Positions 22,321 to 35,588 are shown, numbered from the stretch's first letter. The stretch: DNA of 64,000 bases from Asparagus officinalis (GCF_001876935.1 NC_033803.1:31153358-31217357); one strand, 5' to 3'. A program made the numbers and translations. Notes: generated by a model from the letters alone, not told the origin.

Positions 22321-24458
22321 TGTTGGCCTTCTTGTTTTGATGATGATTTATAAACAATTTACATCTAATATTATTTGTCTAGTATTTGTGTTTTATATTT
22401 ATTCTAGGCAAATAATATGTTGGAGGATTGATGGAATAGAGCTTTAACGACGATATCAAATGGAGGTTGGCGGAATTGTGGAGTGAAGCTTATGCAATTC
22501 AAGTTTAAGATCCAAGTTCAGCTTCATCCGCATAGTGTACCAAGTCAAGCTTATTGAAGATCAAGATCTAGCTTGGGTAACTTAGTTTAGGTTTTATATT
22601 ATGTGTGTTAAGTACCTTAAGCTCAATATCATATACACACACGTATTTGGTTTCTATGTATATATATAGTTATATATATACATGCATGGTTTTGGGTTTT
22701 CATGTTTACAAATATGAATTTACATATTTCATATTTATTATTGTGATTTGGTTTAACTACTTAGATTGAAACAAATATATTTTCATATACATACTCATAT
22801 GTTTTATTTTCTATTGTATTTGTAAAAATATTGTATTCTTAGTTTTTGGACTTAACAATAATCATATACATATTTTATTAAGTCTACATAATCATTGTGC
22901 AAAATTTCAAAATATGGTTTAGCCAAAATGTCAAAATTCACATGTTTACATTTTCATGTTTTGGCCTATTTTGTAAAATGATGATATTTTTCATTTGGAA
23001 AGTCCTTTTCAGAAACCAGTCATTGCAGCATGTTTATTATCATGTCTACAATCATTTTCCAAAGTTTTATATTTTTTGGAATTTATTTGATATTTTTAGA
23101 GAGTGTTTTAAAATCAGCAAACTATTTTCAAAACCTGAAATTTCATATATCAGTTCACGGTCAACCGCCACGGTCGACCGCGCCTGAGTTCATTCGTCAA
23201 TGGGCAGCAGAGACTTTCATGGTCGACTGCCGTGGTCAACCGTGAGCTCAAGATTTCCCACGGTCGACCGCCGAAGTCTCTGGAGCTTTTCCTGTTGTTT
23301 TTGTTGCTCCCGGTCGACCGCCGTTTATCCCAACGGCTCTTTTAGTACAGAATCAGATTTCTGATTCTTGGGCTGTTTGGTCTTTTCCTTTGGGGTTTTT
23401 GCTATTGCTTCCTCTTCCTATATAAACCCTCAAACCCCCTTCTATCTCAGAACCCAAGAAATGTTTTAAAACAAGTTTTAAAAGAGTTTAAGTTTGTTTA
23501 GTTGTTTTGGGGTTTGTTGTTACAAAGAGGAGTTTGCATCATCTGTTGAAGAGTTTATCTTCAATATCTTCTCATCCTCTCTTTGTGTTTATAAAGAAGT
23601 TTTCTAACTCTTTTCTCTAGCAATATTATTATTGATTTTCATATTCTTATTATTGCTAGTTTGCTATTTGAGTTAGATTTGATTTTACTCATTGTTTACA
23701 CACACACACACACACACTTGAGCTTATTGTATTTTCATACATAGTATATTTGGGTTGGTGAGAGTTGTAACAATTGAGTGTGAGCTTTTATTGTGTTCTC
23801 ATCCATATTAGAGAGCAATCATTCTTTGTATTAAGCCTATCTTGTGAGATCACTTTGTAATACACTAGTACACCGAGAGGAGTGTGTGGTGAGAGTTGGG
23901 GATCGTCCCAAGAGGAGTGGCATCAGTTGACGAACCTAGGGAGAGGTTGTAACCGAGCACTTGAGGGAGACACGGCTAGGTCCAACACTTGTGAGGGTGT
24001 AGAGTGGGTTTACAATAGTGTGAGTTGTAGAGTTTTCAGTTAGCTAGAAAACCGAGTGTGTAGAAGTTCCGGCTTCCAAACCGGATTGTGATAGTGGATT
24101 TCTCCCCAGGAGTGGGGAGAGGAGACGTAGGACGGAAGGTCTGAACTCCGTGATCATATTGCTTGTTTGAGTTTGGCTTAGCACACTTATATTTGTTTAT
24201 CTTTATAGCCTTTCTCTCATTGTTTGTTTCATCCACTATATCATTTGTTTATGTTACCCTTGTGTTTGCATATCCTTGCATATATCATATAGTATACCTC
24301 TTTGCTAGGATATATCACCTTGTGTATATTGCATATTCTTGCACATAACTCTTTGTATATATATCTTGCAAGAATATATTTGTTAATTAGTTTTAATTGG
24401 TATAAAATCGGATTAGATTAGCATAAGACCCTAATCAACCCCCCTCTAGGGTCTAACA
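22321..24458 (+). repeat. B2 3' LTR (2,138 bp)
   Basis: Very similar to 17,722-19,822. Motif copies at 23,158 (TCAA variant), 23,171, 23,220 and 23,233 (variants), 23,261 and 23,311. TATA box at about 23,418-23,428. A (CA)n run at 23,699-23,717 distinguishes it from the 5' LTR. Confidence 0.92.
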
Positions 24459-24784
24459 TTATCGAGTGCATTTGAGTTGTTTCTTATAGATTAGACCTTC
24501 CAGCATCGATGTTGATCATACACGATATCTTTCATATTTCAATGCTCAAGAAGCATTTGCGTGACGAAGAGCAGCAGAGAGTGATTGATTCACTAGAGAT
24601 TGAGATCCAGGATGATTTGACTACAGTAGAGATTCCAGTATGCATTCTTGCTAGAGAGAATAAAAAGCTTAGAAATAAGGTCATTCCTTTAGTGAAAGTC
24701 CAGTGGAACCGGCAAGGAGCCGAAGATATTTCTTGGGAGCGCGAGGAGGATGTACGTCGCGACTACCCACACCTGTTTGAATAG
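24459..24784 (+). pseudogene. C2 integrase C-terminal tail, segment 2
   Basis: Continues 17,721 after the B2 insertion. An in-frame stop near 24,472 is followed by the chromodomain-type tail: IHDIFHISMLKKHLRD, EIQDDLTTVEIPV, VKVQWNRQGAEDISWE and a final D-Y-P-H-L-F-E stop at 24,784. In chromoviruses this tail guides integration toward heterochromatin. Confidence 0.88.
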
Positions 24785-25167
24785 GTAATATGTTGATATT
24801 TTTAATATGCTCATATGCGTTGATTGATGTGATTGCATGTGCTGTTTAGACACGTTTATACTTAACGCTAGAATGGGCCATTCAACACTTAGCTCTTAAT
24901 TATTCGGAATATATGGTATATATATGGGAGGTTCCTTGTTTGGATTTTTCGCCCGACGTACTAGTTCCGTCTAATTAGGGATTAAGTGAGGATGCACATA
25001 TTCTAGATTTGTCAAGTTTAAACGTGGATTATGATTCATATCTAGGGATTAATGATACGAGATGTGTACGGGAGGGTTTCCATATCTAGATTTTCCCCTC
25101 TTAGTGTTTTTCTCATATTATTAATTCCTAAGATATGACTTCGGAATTTCGAGGACGAAATTCTCTT
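24785..25167 (+). other. C2 3' untranslated region, no gene
   Basis: No gene; colinear with C1 13,112-13,563. Confidence 0.7.
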
Positions 25168-25180
25168 AAGGGGGCGTGAA
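25168..25180 (+). other. C2 polypurine tract
   Basis: AAGGGGGCGTGAA directly before the LTR start TGTAAAACCCC. Confidence 0.85.
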
Positions 25181-25200
25181 TGTAAAACCCCGAAAATTTA

Positions 25201-25250
<50 letters not shown>

Positions 25251-27744
25251 ATATTTATTTTGATAAATACAGTTAAATGGTATGTGAGTAGTATACCATG
25301 TGTTTTGGGTATAAACAAGTTCATTCGTGAGGAAGGAAAGAGTTGAAACATGCACAACGACCAAATCATGAGAACTGGAAATTCCCAGTCCGGTCGACCG
25401 CCACGGTCGACCGCAAGACCTACAGAAAGTTTTTCTCCTGTTTTGAGTTAGTTTCGGATTTCTAAAGCCCATATTCGTTTTCTCTAGTTTATATATAAAA
25501 TTTTCAAGAATTTCTCAGTTTCTCTAAGAACCCTAACAGCCACCAAACCCCCACAAACCCTATTTTGATTCTTGGAGAATATTGGAGGCTTTCAAGTGGA
25601 TTTTTCGGGTAATTTTTTGCTTTTGGATTGGAGATCTGCTTTGTCTTGGCATCCTAAACGTTTTTCTACAAGTTTCAGGCGAGTTCATCTCTGCTAATCC
25701 CCCTCCTAGTTTTTAAAACGTTTTAAAGGGTTTTTTACATGTTTATTAGAGCCAAATTGACTAGTTTATGAATAAAAGTCAATTCTTTTATATTATATGT
25801 ATAAAGCCTAGGTCTTTCCATGTGAAAAGGTTTGAGAATGAATTTATAGAAGATATTTAAGATCTGAACATGATTTAAATGTTGTTTAATCTGATGAAAG
25901 ATGATGTGTGCTTTGTTTCAAGTTCATGTGCATGATTTAGGGTTTCGAATATGAATTTCATGTAATTTATCATGTTATATACATTGTGTTGCTCCCAGAA
26001 GTTTTTATTTGCTGTTTACATATTTCCATGCAAAATTCTTATCGTTTTAATCATGTTTGAATCATCTAAACACGGCGTGAACACAACACACACAACCAGA
26101 TTGAGAATTTAAATTTCGGCTCACGGTCGACCGCGCCCTAGCGGCGGTCGACCGCGTGCAGGACAGAGGCCTGCGTAGGCCCTAGAACCCGTCGTGATCG
26201 ACCGCCGCGTAATTGCAGTCGACCACCATGTGTATTTTTTTTGGCCTGTGCATGTTTAAAATCGACTGTTGAGTTTTCGAGCAAGTCTCTCGACCTTGCA
26301 CTGTTATGATACGATGTTTATAAGTTGTTTAACATCTGAGATGTTAGTAAACACCAGATATGGACACGTACACCGAGATATGTACACATATGGTAAAATA
26401 TGTTATGTTAACATACTAAATATGAAAAGTATACAAATATTATGTTTCCGGGATAGGGAGATGAAACCTATTTTTGCAAGACGATTGAGTAAAAGTATTA
26501 TAAAAGTATCGTCATATTATGTTTTCGGGATAGGGAGATAAAACCTATTTCCGCAGGGCGATTGAGTAAGAGTATTACAAAAGTATCATCATATTATATT
26601 TCCGGGATAGGGAGATAAAACCTATTACCGCAGAACGATTGAGTAAGAGTATTACAAGAGTATCGCTAATATATATAAGAGATGCACATTTGTATGTAAT
26701 ATAAAGTATAAGTTTGCTTCCATATTGAATAACCGCAAGTAGGGTGCTTTCTCTTAGACCGTGGCTTACACGACATGGTATGTGGTTGGCTTTTGTTTGG
26801 ATGAGTTCCTTTTATGTCAGATCCGTCTACCCGAGAGTAGATCAGGATGAGATATTTGTTCTACAGGTTTGAGATTTGGAGTATTATCTTTTTGTTTGTT
26901 GTTTATCATTCATAGAGTTTGGAATTAGTATTTAGAGAGTCACAATTTGAGACATAGTATATACATGAGGGTGTCCTTGTTTGGATTATTTCGCTCGATG
27001 TACTAACTCTCGTGTTGTGGATTCCTAAATACTAATCTCCAGTTAGATGTACATGAATGATTCTATATTTATGTACTCTCTATATTTTCTATACACTCAT
27101 ACCCCTTCCCCTGGGGAGAGGTGGAGATGTTCTCACTATAGCGCTTTGACGCTCGTTGTTTTCCTCCCTTTCAGGCAGCGAGTCCAGCGCACGGAGAGTC
27201 GCAGGCTGATGGGACTTCTTCATAGATTCCATCTAGCTATTTACTATTTTAGTAGTTATTCAGAACTCCACAGTTAGTTGATTATGTTCAGACTCTAGAC
27301 TTGTATTACATTTTGTAGAGGCTGAGAGCTGTAGTGATACTTTATTTGATTCATTGTATTTGAGGTTTATTTCAGACTCAGAGATATTTCTATTCTATTT
27401 CAGTTGGGCTCATTTCCCTTATTGCTTCTATTATTCTATTTCTTTTATCTGTCTGTCGGTACTTTCACCTATTTGTTGTTTCCACTCCTTATTGCTTCTA
27501 TTATTCTATTTCTTTTATCTGTCTGTCGGTACTTTCACCTATTTGTTGTTTCCACTAGAGAGATAGTGACTGTGATGGTAAAACATATCTGTCTGTCGGT
27601 ACTTTCACCTATTTGTTGTTTCCACTAGAGAGATAGTGACTGTGATGGTAAAACATATCGTAGCTTGGTGTTTGGTGCTTGGCAGGTTTAACAATCCAGA
27701 TTTCGCCTTGGACTGCAGCCTCACGTGAAACCTGGGGCGTCACA
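25181..27744 (+). repeat. C2 3' LTR (2,564 bp)
   Basis: TGTAAAACCC...GGCGTCACA. It contains an (AT)n microsatellite (25,203-25,248), CGGTCGACCG at 25,391, 25,404, 26,124 and 26,145 plus decayed copies near 26,194 and 26,216, and the ~79-bp tandem repeats at about 26,441-26,670. Two exact 70-bp tandem duplications lie at 27,417-27,556 and 27,517-27,656. The 5' half of C2 must lie left of this window. Confidence 0.9.
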
Positions 27745-29690
27745 TCGATAAAGGTAACGATATCTTAGTATCAAAAAAGATATGGAATATTACACAATTA
27801 TCATAACAAAATCACTCATGCAATTCAATGATATTACACTGAAATGAATGAACTATCCAAGTAATGATCTGGAGCTTGCTACTATGATCATTGATTTGAG
27901 GAATTGGAGGCACTATTTATATGGACTAACCTGTGGCATCTACAACGACCATAAGAGCTTGAAAAAGCTTAAAATACATCTTTACTCATAAGGAAATTAA
28001 CATGAGGTAAAAGAGATGGTTAAAGTTGCTGAAAGACTATGATGTGAATATTCTTTACCATCCAAGTAAAGCTAATGTGAAGGTAGATGCACTCAATCAG
28101 AAGAATCAAGTTGCATAAACTTATTTATTAACTAAACAATTCAAGTTGAATCGAGAGCTGGAAAGAATAGATATTAAAGGTAGAAAGCATTCTTTTGAAA
28201 TAAAGATTTATCAAATGAGCCTATAGCCAATTCTATTGGAGCAAATCAAGGAGTGGCAGAAGGCAGACAAGGAGCTAAGTGAGATAAAGGAGTAGGTGGA
28301 GCAAGGAAAATATTCAAACTTTTAGATTCAAGATAGTGTTCTTAAGATGGGTAATTGCCTTTGTGTATCCAACGATGAGTAGTTTAAGGAGTACATATTA
28401 AGAGAATCTCACCATACCTCATACACCCTTCATCTGGGTAGCACACAGATGTACCAAAATCTTTGACAGAACTTCTGATGGAATCACGTGTAGGAGGAGA
28501 TAGCTAGATATATAACTATGCCAGACATGTCAACAGGTGATGATTGAACATAAAAAAACTATTAGTTCTGTTACAACTTTTGCCCACCCCAAAATGAAAG
28601 TGGGACCACATCACTGTAGACTTTGTCACTGAACTGTCTTACTCAGCAAAAGGGAGAAGACAACATATGGGTTGTAGTTGATCACCTAACCAAGTCAGCA
28701 CTCTTCATAGCTTAAAAGATATCATATACCATAGAGAAGTTGACCAGCCTTTACATCGAAGAGATCATGAAGCTCCACGGAGTTCCCATATCTATTGTAT
28801 CGGATCAAGACCCCCATTTCATCTCAAGATCTTGAAAGAGACTACATGGAGCTTTGGGGACTAGATTAAAGTTCAGTACTTTAGCACATCCTCAGACGGA
28901 TGGGCAATCGAAGAGAATGATACAGACCGTGGAGGATAAGCTACGAGCTTGCACATTAGATTTTGGAGGTAATTGGGCATTGCACTTGCCGCTGGTAAAG
29001 TTCCCCTACAATAACAATTTCTACCCCAGCATCGACATGGCACCGTATGAAGCCCGATATTGGAGACGATGTAGATCTTCTATCTATTTGGAAGAAACCA
29101 GGAGCCGTTAAGTACTCGGACCTGACTTCATCTAGGAGACAATGGAGAAGGTCCAAATAATTTAACAACATATGAGAATAGCACAAAGTAGATGAAAGAG
29201 TTATGTGGATCACCGACACAAGGACTTAGAGTTCCAAAGTTTGCGATCATGTACTTCTGAAGGCTAGACCAACCAAAGGCATATCAAGAGGTGGAAAGAA
29301 CAGCAAACTCCATCTGAGGTACATTAAACTATTTGAGATATGGGAAAGGATAAAACATGTTTCTTGTTGCCTAGCCATGTCACTAGAATGAGAGAGGATT
29401 CATGATATGTACCATGTCTCCAATTTGAAGAAATATGTGTCAGACGCAGGGCATATCATTTCGTACTAAGCATTGCCCTTGCAGGAGGATCTATGTATCT
29501 TATGAGGAACTAGTTCGATGCTAGACTTCAAGGAGAAGCAATAGAGGAACAATTTTGTATCCCTAGTTTAAGTGTTATGAAATAATCGAGGGTTTGAGGA
29601 GGCAATATGAAAACCGGAAGCTGAGATGCGGAACACATATCTGCATTTATTTTAAGGGTATATAAAATTTTGGTGACAAAATTTCCTTTA
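27745..29690 (+). pseudogene. Element D: RNase H and integrase of an old Ty3/gypsy element
   Basis: Begins within RNase H directly after the C2 LTR (ELATMIIDLRNWRHYLYG, then DHKSLKKLK and a degenerate ADAL site near 28,085). The integrase core is recognisable in pieces: DFVTEL (about 28,618), SDQDPHF (28,801), and AHPQTDGQSKRMIQTVEDKLRAC in the longest open piece (28,854-29,111), where the catalytic Glu reads Lys (Q-S-K instead of Q-x-E). A tail with IHDMYHVSNLKKYV follows near 29,400. Stops throughout show greater age than C1 or C2. Confidence 0.85.
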
Positions 29691-29702
29691 AAGAGGGAAG
29701 TA
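29688..29702 (+). other. D polypurine tract
   Basis: AAAGAGGGAAG just before the LTR start TGTAATATTCC. Confidence 0.65.
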
Positions 29703-32600
29703 TGTAATATTCCATATCCTTTTTGATACTCAGATACCATTACTGACATCGACCACTATATCTACAAATTCCATTCATGTTTTCAAATGTCATGAGAATA
29801 AATTGTGACTATGTTCTCATTAAGGTTCTATTTAATCACGTTATAGCATGCGTATTAACTCTAGCAAGAGAACCCTAATCATCCAATACTTAAACCTTGA
29901 TTAAAGTTAAACCAAAATGACAAAGAGTTTTTAAAAAGCAGCATAAATATCACATCTAAACAAATTTGGACAGCCATGAATAGAGAGGAAATTTGCACAA
30001 AAGCCCCTAGAATTTGTCATAATCAAATATTCCACTTCACATGGGTTAGCGTATATAACACTCAATGTCTCCCTCTCTCCCTCATTCTCATTTTAAAGTA
30101 AATTCTCCACAAACTCCCATCTTTCTCCCCTCTCCTAGCTGGCCAATTTAAACTCTCTAAACCCACCATTCTCTTGTCAAAAACTCAACTTCTCTCTCAA
30201 ATAATTAGCTAAAACAAGAAGCAAAGATAAAGGTTGCAAGAAAGCTTGGTAGAGAAGTCCATAGCCACTATTAGGTGAAATTTCACTCATTTTTCATTTT
30301 AATATTTTAAGCAAGTATAAAATCTAAGTTTCTATGGTTAATAGCATCTTTGAGTATGAAATGCACCATTTTTTGCCGATTGGGTTTGCATGTAGGGGTA
30401 GATGATATTTCAGTTCATGCATGGCACTAGAAAGTATAAAAAACCAACAACTTTGCTCTTGTTTTTCTAATAAAGATGTGATCTTGCATAATTCCAAATT
30501 GTGGAAAAGATGATCTTTGGTTCTAATTGTAAGTCGTATGTAATTTATAGGTTAAGGAATGGAGTCTTTGTGACATATTTTTGTGCAAACTTTTTCCTAC
30601 AAAATACCCTTTTAGTTATTTGGTCATAACTCACTAAATACACATTCAAACCCAATAAACTTTTTTGTTTTATAAACTGGACTCTTTAATTTTATTTAAA
30701 ATTAGTTTGATTTAATTTTGAGATTATCTGCAAGTTCAAAACTATAGCTAAATTCAGTACATGTACACAGGAATTGCAGTCTGCCCTCTTGGGGTGTTTT
30801 GCATGCATCTCAATTTCTGGTTATGATTGAGTAAAAAACATTTTAAAAAATTAAAACTAGGTCTATTAGAAAACTACATCATGATTATAGTTACAATTTG
30901 ATGATGACACCCGAAAGAGTTAGATAGATTTGTGGGTATTTCATGTTCTTGGCACAAGTTTGCAATCATGATCATGACCCCTTTGCATTTCTAGATAGTA
31001 TAAGTCTCTAAAAAGTTTGCATGCATAAATTTATTTTTGTTCCTGAATTTATACTTATATAGAAACAATTTGAAGTTTGTTTCACTAATTGTGGATATCG
31101 TTTGGCCCTTCATCTATTCACTTGTATCTTCTAACATGATCTGCACTTACAATTCGTATATATTATGCATGTTTTGAGTATAACTTGAGCTATATACATT
31201 AGTTTTGCAAATCACTTGTTGTTCTAAAAAATAGAGACATGTAGGAGTTATTGACACTAGTTTCATACATTTTAAATATTAATTGCTCAACTATTCATCT
31301 CAATCTGCAACATGAACACTACATTTAGTGTTTTTATATATCATAAGAGTTGAGAACCTTCTTGAGCATAGCATGTATATCCCGATATAAGTTATAAGCT
31401 AGGAGAATAAAATAAACCTAGTTGATTAGAATCTCATATGGTTATACATGTAGGTGTATATAGGAGAAAGACTTTTGGATTCATTCATCGATATAGAGGA
31501 ACTTGGGACGAACAGTAGGTAACATTTCCTTGTTCCTTCTCAATTCTTTGAGAGTTCAATTGATTACTTTTTTGAATAATTTACGAGTTGTTATTTGATG
31601 CTCAGTTGTATACCTTATTGCTTCTTGAATATTCCTATTTGAACTACTTCATGCGTAGACCATTTGTTGATTGCTTAACTATTGCTATACTATTATTTGT
31701 TCATTTCGATCTTGTATCATTGAGATTCCACAGATGATTATATTGTGACAATTCAACTTTCTTTGATGACTCCACTGTTGAGAATGATAGTATTTTTTTT
31801 TGTTGGTTTGTTGATATTCTATATTCATGAATTATACCTTATGTGAAGTAAGCTTCACCACAGAGTGGTAAATAAAAATAGGTCCCGGTGGGGCCATGTC
31901 CTGTGTGAGGACACTCATTGATGGTTGTATAAAGGCATGTATGTTTATTGAAATATCACATGATTAGGGGAATTTGGAATTCCAAATATTAGAGTTTGAT
32001 TAGTTGTTATTGACATCTATTATTTCATTTCCACCGACATATAATATCATGAGCATTGATAGCTTATTGTTGTTATCATTTCTTTTCAATTTCAAATACC
32101 TATATTTTGTCCTTCTATTTCCCTTACGATTTGTAGCTGAGATTTTTTTTATGGTTATCAATTGAGCTTTAGGCCCACCCCTATTATTTCTTAATTCATT
32201 CGCAGGTCACATAGTTGACAAAAGCAAGGGGGTTGTAAACCCCGACAAGAAGATTAGATTTTGTTACAATCATAGTGGAAGTAATTTTGTGTTAAACTTT
32301 TGTAGTACTTTTGAGTTGTTAGACATGTACTACTGTAGTTTATTGTCATATTATTTGGTGTATTATTGGTCCATTTTGTTTTCTGCTATTTTGGTATTCT
32401 GTGGACTCTATTGTTAACTTTGTAATTCTGGTGTTGCATATATAACATCCGTTGCTTTTTTTGCTCTTGAGTTATTGTTTGCTACATGACTGTATATAAA
32501 AATTGAGCTAGTCGACTCTCCCTATTACGGCTGGGTCAATGCCCAATTTTTATGTACTTCCTGAGCCCTACCTTGGTAAGTTTTGGAGAGGAGCGTTACA
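29703..32600 (+). repeat. D 3' LTR (about 2.9 kb)
   Basis: Starts TGTAATATTCC and ends GGAGCGTTACA, an inverted TGTAA/TTACA pair, after a polypurine tract. No coding frame of note inside. It carries none of the CGGTCGACCG motifs found in A, B and C. The second copy is outside the window, so the boundaries rest on the terminal motifs alone. Confidence 0.65.
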
Positions 32601-33011
32601 ACATGGAATCTGGAATGGATCAAGGAAGTAGCAAGGATATGGTATCTATCCAGTTGAGACTCTAGTATGGTGTTTTGCATGAGTAGCTTTTAGTTAGCAA
32701 TGTCTGCTAGGACTTTTGTGTTTGGTTGTTTCTTCAGATTTATGCTAGGTTTTATTGATGTTTGTTTTCTTTGAAATTGATTATGGGTGATTCTATCATC
32801 TTGGATATATGCATCTCCTTCCACTTGGTTTGTATGTCCTCATTTGTATTAAATGTTCAGTCTCTGAGAGTATACTCGGTGGGGTGTTCTTTTTGTTATT
32901 TGTCTTCATTTCTTTTTTCTTTTGATATTTTGCTATGGGTCGCTTGTCCGACAACTTTTAGACTTGTTTCTTCCCTTCTTCCTCCAGGTTACGGTGGGAG
33001 ATAGCTACAGA
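32601..33011 (+). other. Unassigned sequence between D and the hAT element
   Basis: T-rich sequence containing an 80-codon hydrophobic frame (32,762-33,004) with no recognisable domain. I see no gene that I can support. Confidence 0.4.
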
Positions 33012-34736
33012 TAGGCCTGTCCATCCGACCCGGCCCGAAAATCTGGGCCCGGGCCTAACCGGTCCCGGATTTTTTCCAATTTTTTTTATCAAAATTTTTA
33101 AATTTTATTTAAATTTTAAATTATACAAAAAAAGACAAGAAAAAATAATAAAAAACAATAATTTTATTAATCACTTAAAATGACATTAAAATGACATAAA
33201 TTACAAATAAAAAATAATAAAAACAAATTCTTTATTAATAATTAATAAATCATTTATAAATTACAAGTACAAATTTAACAAATTCTTTATTAATAATTAA
33301 TAAATCATTTATAAATTACAAGTACAAATTTATTTTGGAATTCATCGATCGCATCACAATAGATAAATACATCCCAACTAGGTTGGCACCTACTCACCTA
33401 TATCACTATCATTTGCAACTATTTTCAAAATAATTCTTTATAAATTTTAAGCTAAGATATAAAAATTACAATTTGATTAATATTATTTATTCTTTATATA
33501 TATCTGCTAGTCCCAATTCTTCAAATTTATCTTCAATTCCAGCCATCTGATCGATGCCTTGCGTTCGCTTCTCGTACCTCCACCAATCTTGTAAGCACAT
33601 CACCGTTTGTACAGTATACGGATCTAAGCATGTCCTGTGGTCGTTGATCAAACGTCCTGCTATGCTGAAGGCGGATTCCGAAGCTACTGTCGAAACCTGC
33701 ACTGTTAGTAAGTCACGAACCATGGTGGAAAGTATAAGATATGAAACTGATCCATATACTTTCCACCATTGCAAAATATCTAAAGCATTTCCTTGACATT
33801 TAACTAAAGAAGCAGATAAATATTCATCTATTTCAGAAACCTCCAATGATGACGATCCAAGTCCAGATCCACCAGTTAGCTCAGTTACCATTGCATATCT
33901 ATCAAAACTTACACTTTTACCTCGGGATGAGCTCGAAGAAACTGAAGCTATAAACTGTTGTGTAGCTACACCATGTCTACCTGCATACTCATCATATAAG
34001 GTTTGAAAATAATTTCTAATAGCTAAATGATGAGTAGTAGCAGTAAGGGTGGTTCCATCATCTAAGTCTATAATCTGATTACCATACAAGGATTGTAACA
34101 AACTTCGAAGGCTAATATCCTTCAAGCATGGATCAATAAGAACCCCTAAACAAAAAATATGAGGAATAGCCCTAAAGTACTTATTAAATTTGCTCTCCAT
34201 TTGAAAAATCATAGGTCCAAAAGTATCATCCATACGATATTTCCCAAAAAAAATTTGAATATTTAAAATTTATAAAGCAGCTAAAGTAATGGTTGGATAA
34301 TAACAGCCAGATAATAACATTGTAGCATCATAAAAAACTTGTAACATTTCATTTAAATTACATATAATTATCCATTCATCTTCAGTTATTCCATAAGTGC
34401 TACCAGAACTAGAACTAGAAGCATAATAGTTTATAAAATCAATTATAATGTCTTTATATTCTATTGCTACACTTAACATTGCATAGGTGGAATTCCACCT
34501 ATGGTCAACATCTTTTGGAATTAGTCTGGGCTTTACATTTTTCCTTTTACAAAATTGTTTCTATCTTTTAAGTCTTTGTTCAGAAGCATTATGCATATAA
34601 GCAACTGTTCTAACCTTTTCTATCATGGGTTTAATTTCAGTAAATACACTTTGAACAATTAAATTTAAAATATGACTGTTCGCGGAAAAAATTGTGTTCT
34701 TCATTGATGTCATTGTTCTCTCAAGTAATTGCTTTT
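33012..34736 (-). mobile_element. hAT-superfamily DNA transposon, truncated
   Basis: The left end TAGGCCTGTCCATCCGACCC, followed by GGCCCG/CGGGCC-rich sequence, is a typical plant hAT terminus. A minus-strand transposase follows. It is cut at 34,736 by the LTR of E1; the other terminus is not in the window. An exact 55-bp tandem duplication lies at 33,222-33,331 in the 3' untranslated part. Confidence 0.8.
33487..34736 (-). pseudogene. hAT transposase, C-terminal two thirds
   Basis: Minus-strand segments in order: SHILNLIVQ (about 34,660-34,690); RWNSTY (about 34,490), typical of the RNase H-like core of hAT transposases; a helical region; and a 248-codon open segment (33,487-34,233) ending in the hAT dimerization domain with DEYLS, D-I-L-Q-W-W-K, VASESAFSIAGRLI and DW. 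A frame break lies between 34,233 and 34,270. The N-terminal BED finger is missing. It resembles Ac/Tam3-type transposases. The C-terminal segment is intact, so decay is moderate. Confidence 0.88.
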
Positions 34737-35572
34737 TGATTACAAAAGATCCGGTCTTTTTATAAGATCCGGTTACAACGAAATCAAAGAAAAAAAATAA
34801 AAAGATTTCAACTTTCCTTTCGAACGAATCACGAGCTCCTGTTTTGCGGTCACTCGCTTTTGTGGATTCTTTGCCAACGCCGGGGTTAATCCGTGGACCA
34901 CCGCGCGATCTAGATCCGGTCGGATCTACACGATTTGACGGGTGTTATCTCACTAAGGAAATAACAGCCGGGGGGTACTATTTCACCAAGGAAATAATAG
35001 CCTTTAGTTCTCGGGATCAAAGGCCAAGCTTTGATCCGGAGTATTACTTCGTGTAGATCTCAGATCTGATTTCTCTCTCTCGAACTCCAATGAACAAGGG
35101 GGTGGCCTATTTATAGGCTACCCTCACTGTGCCTTGGGCACAGGGTGGCCGGCCACAAGTGGCTCGGCGGCCACCGAGCCACCTATAGGTGGCTCGGCCA
35201 CCGAGCCCTCCAGGTGTTGCCGTGTTGTGTCCGTTGTCCGGTTTTGCGCTTCGTTGTTGATCTGGACTCTGATTTGACAGTCCGAATCCCAATATGGCAG
35301 TAAATCTGCCTCGGTGTTTGAGTTCAAATCCGTTCTATGGTTGGATGACCCGTTGACTCACCGAACTGTTAGCTTGATTTCGCATGCGAATGGATGTATT
35401 CCATTGTTTGCGTGCGGTTCGTTAGCTTCGTTGCCTCGTTAATCCGCTTCGTTGCGTGTCACTTGGCTTCGGCGTTGTGGACTGACGCTCGTGTTTGGAT
35501 ATGTCGCCCGATGATTCGTCGGTTTGTGCCGAGCTGTGCTAAGGGACCTATAAGCAATTTTATACGCCTACA
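34737..35572 (-). repeat. E1 3' LTR (836 bp)
   Basis: On the minus strand it reads TGTAGGCGTATAAAATTGC...TTTTGTAATCA, with a TATA box (CCTATAAATAGG) at 35,106-35,118. It matches 48,163-49,079 over its whole length and 46,087-46,390 (inverted) over the first ~300 bp. Confidence 0.85.
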
Positions 35573-35588
35573 GATACCCCCTCCAAAG
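35573..35588 (-). other. E1 polypurine tract
   Basis: Minus strand CTTTGGAGGGGGTATC directly before TGTAGGC; the same block precedes the E2 LTR at 46,070-46,086. Confidence 0.85.

Larger units (their letters stand above)
17722..24458 (+). mobile_element. B2: complete copia-like gag-only LTR element (6.7 kb)
   Basis: LTRs 17,722-19,822 and 22,321-24,458, both TGTTGGCC...CTAACA, with a perfect TTATC target duplication (17,717-17,721 and 24,459-24,463). The internal region is only 2.5 kb: iMet primer site, a broken gag, an untranslated tail and a polypurine tract. No protease, integrase, RT or RNase H is present, as in B1 and B3, so the family itself appears non-autonomous rather than each copy being deleted separately. 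Confidence 0.93.

Noticed and set aside
25203..25248. (AT)n run as a replication origin or cruciform element
   Set aside because: Simple microsatellites of this type recur in several LTRs here (50,561-50,645; 63,100-63,145) with no further supporting signal.
27354..27628. Hydrophobic frames in the C2 LTR suggesting a small membrane protein
   Set aside because: They arise from T-rich LTR sequence inside the duplicated 70-bp blocks; no conservation in C1.
34672..34736. Similarity of the E1 left flank to the E3 leader, suggesting the LTR continues
   Set aside because: The flank translates as hAT transposase up to the LTR edge, and the resemblance is limited to short AT-rich words.
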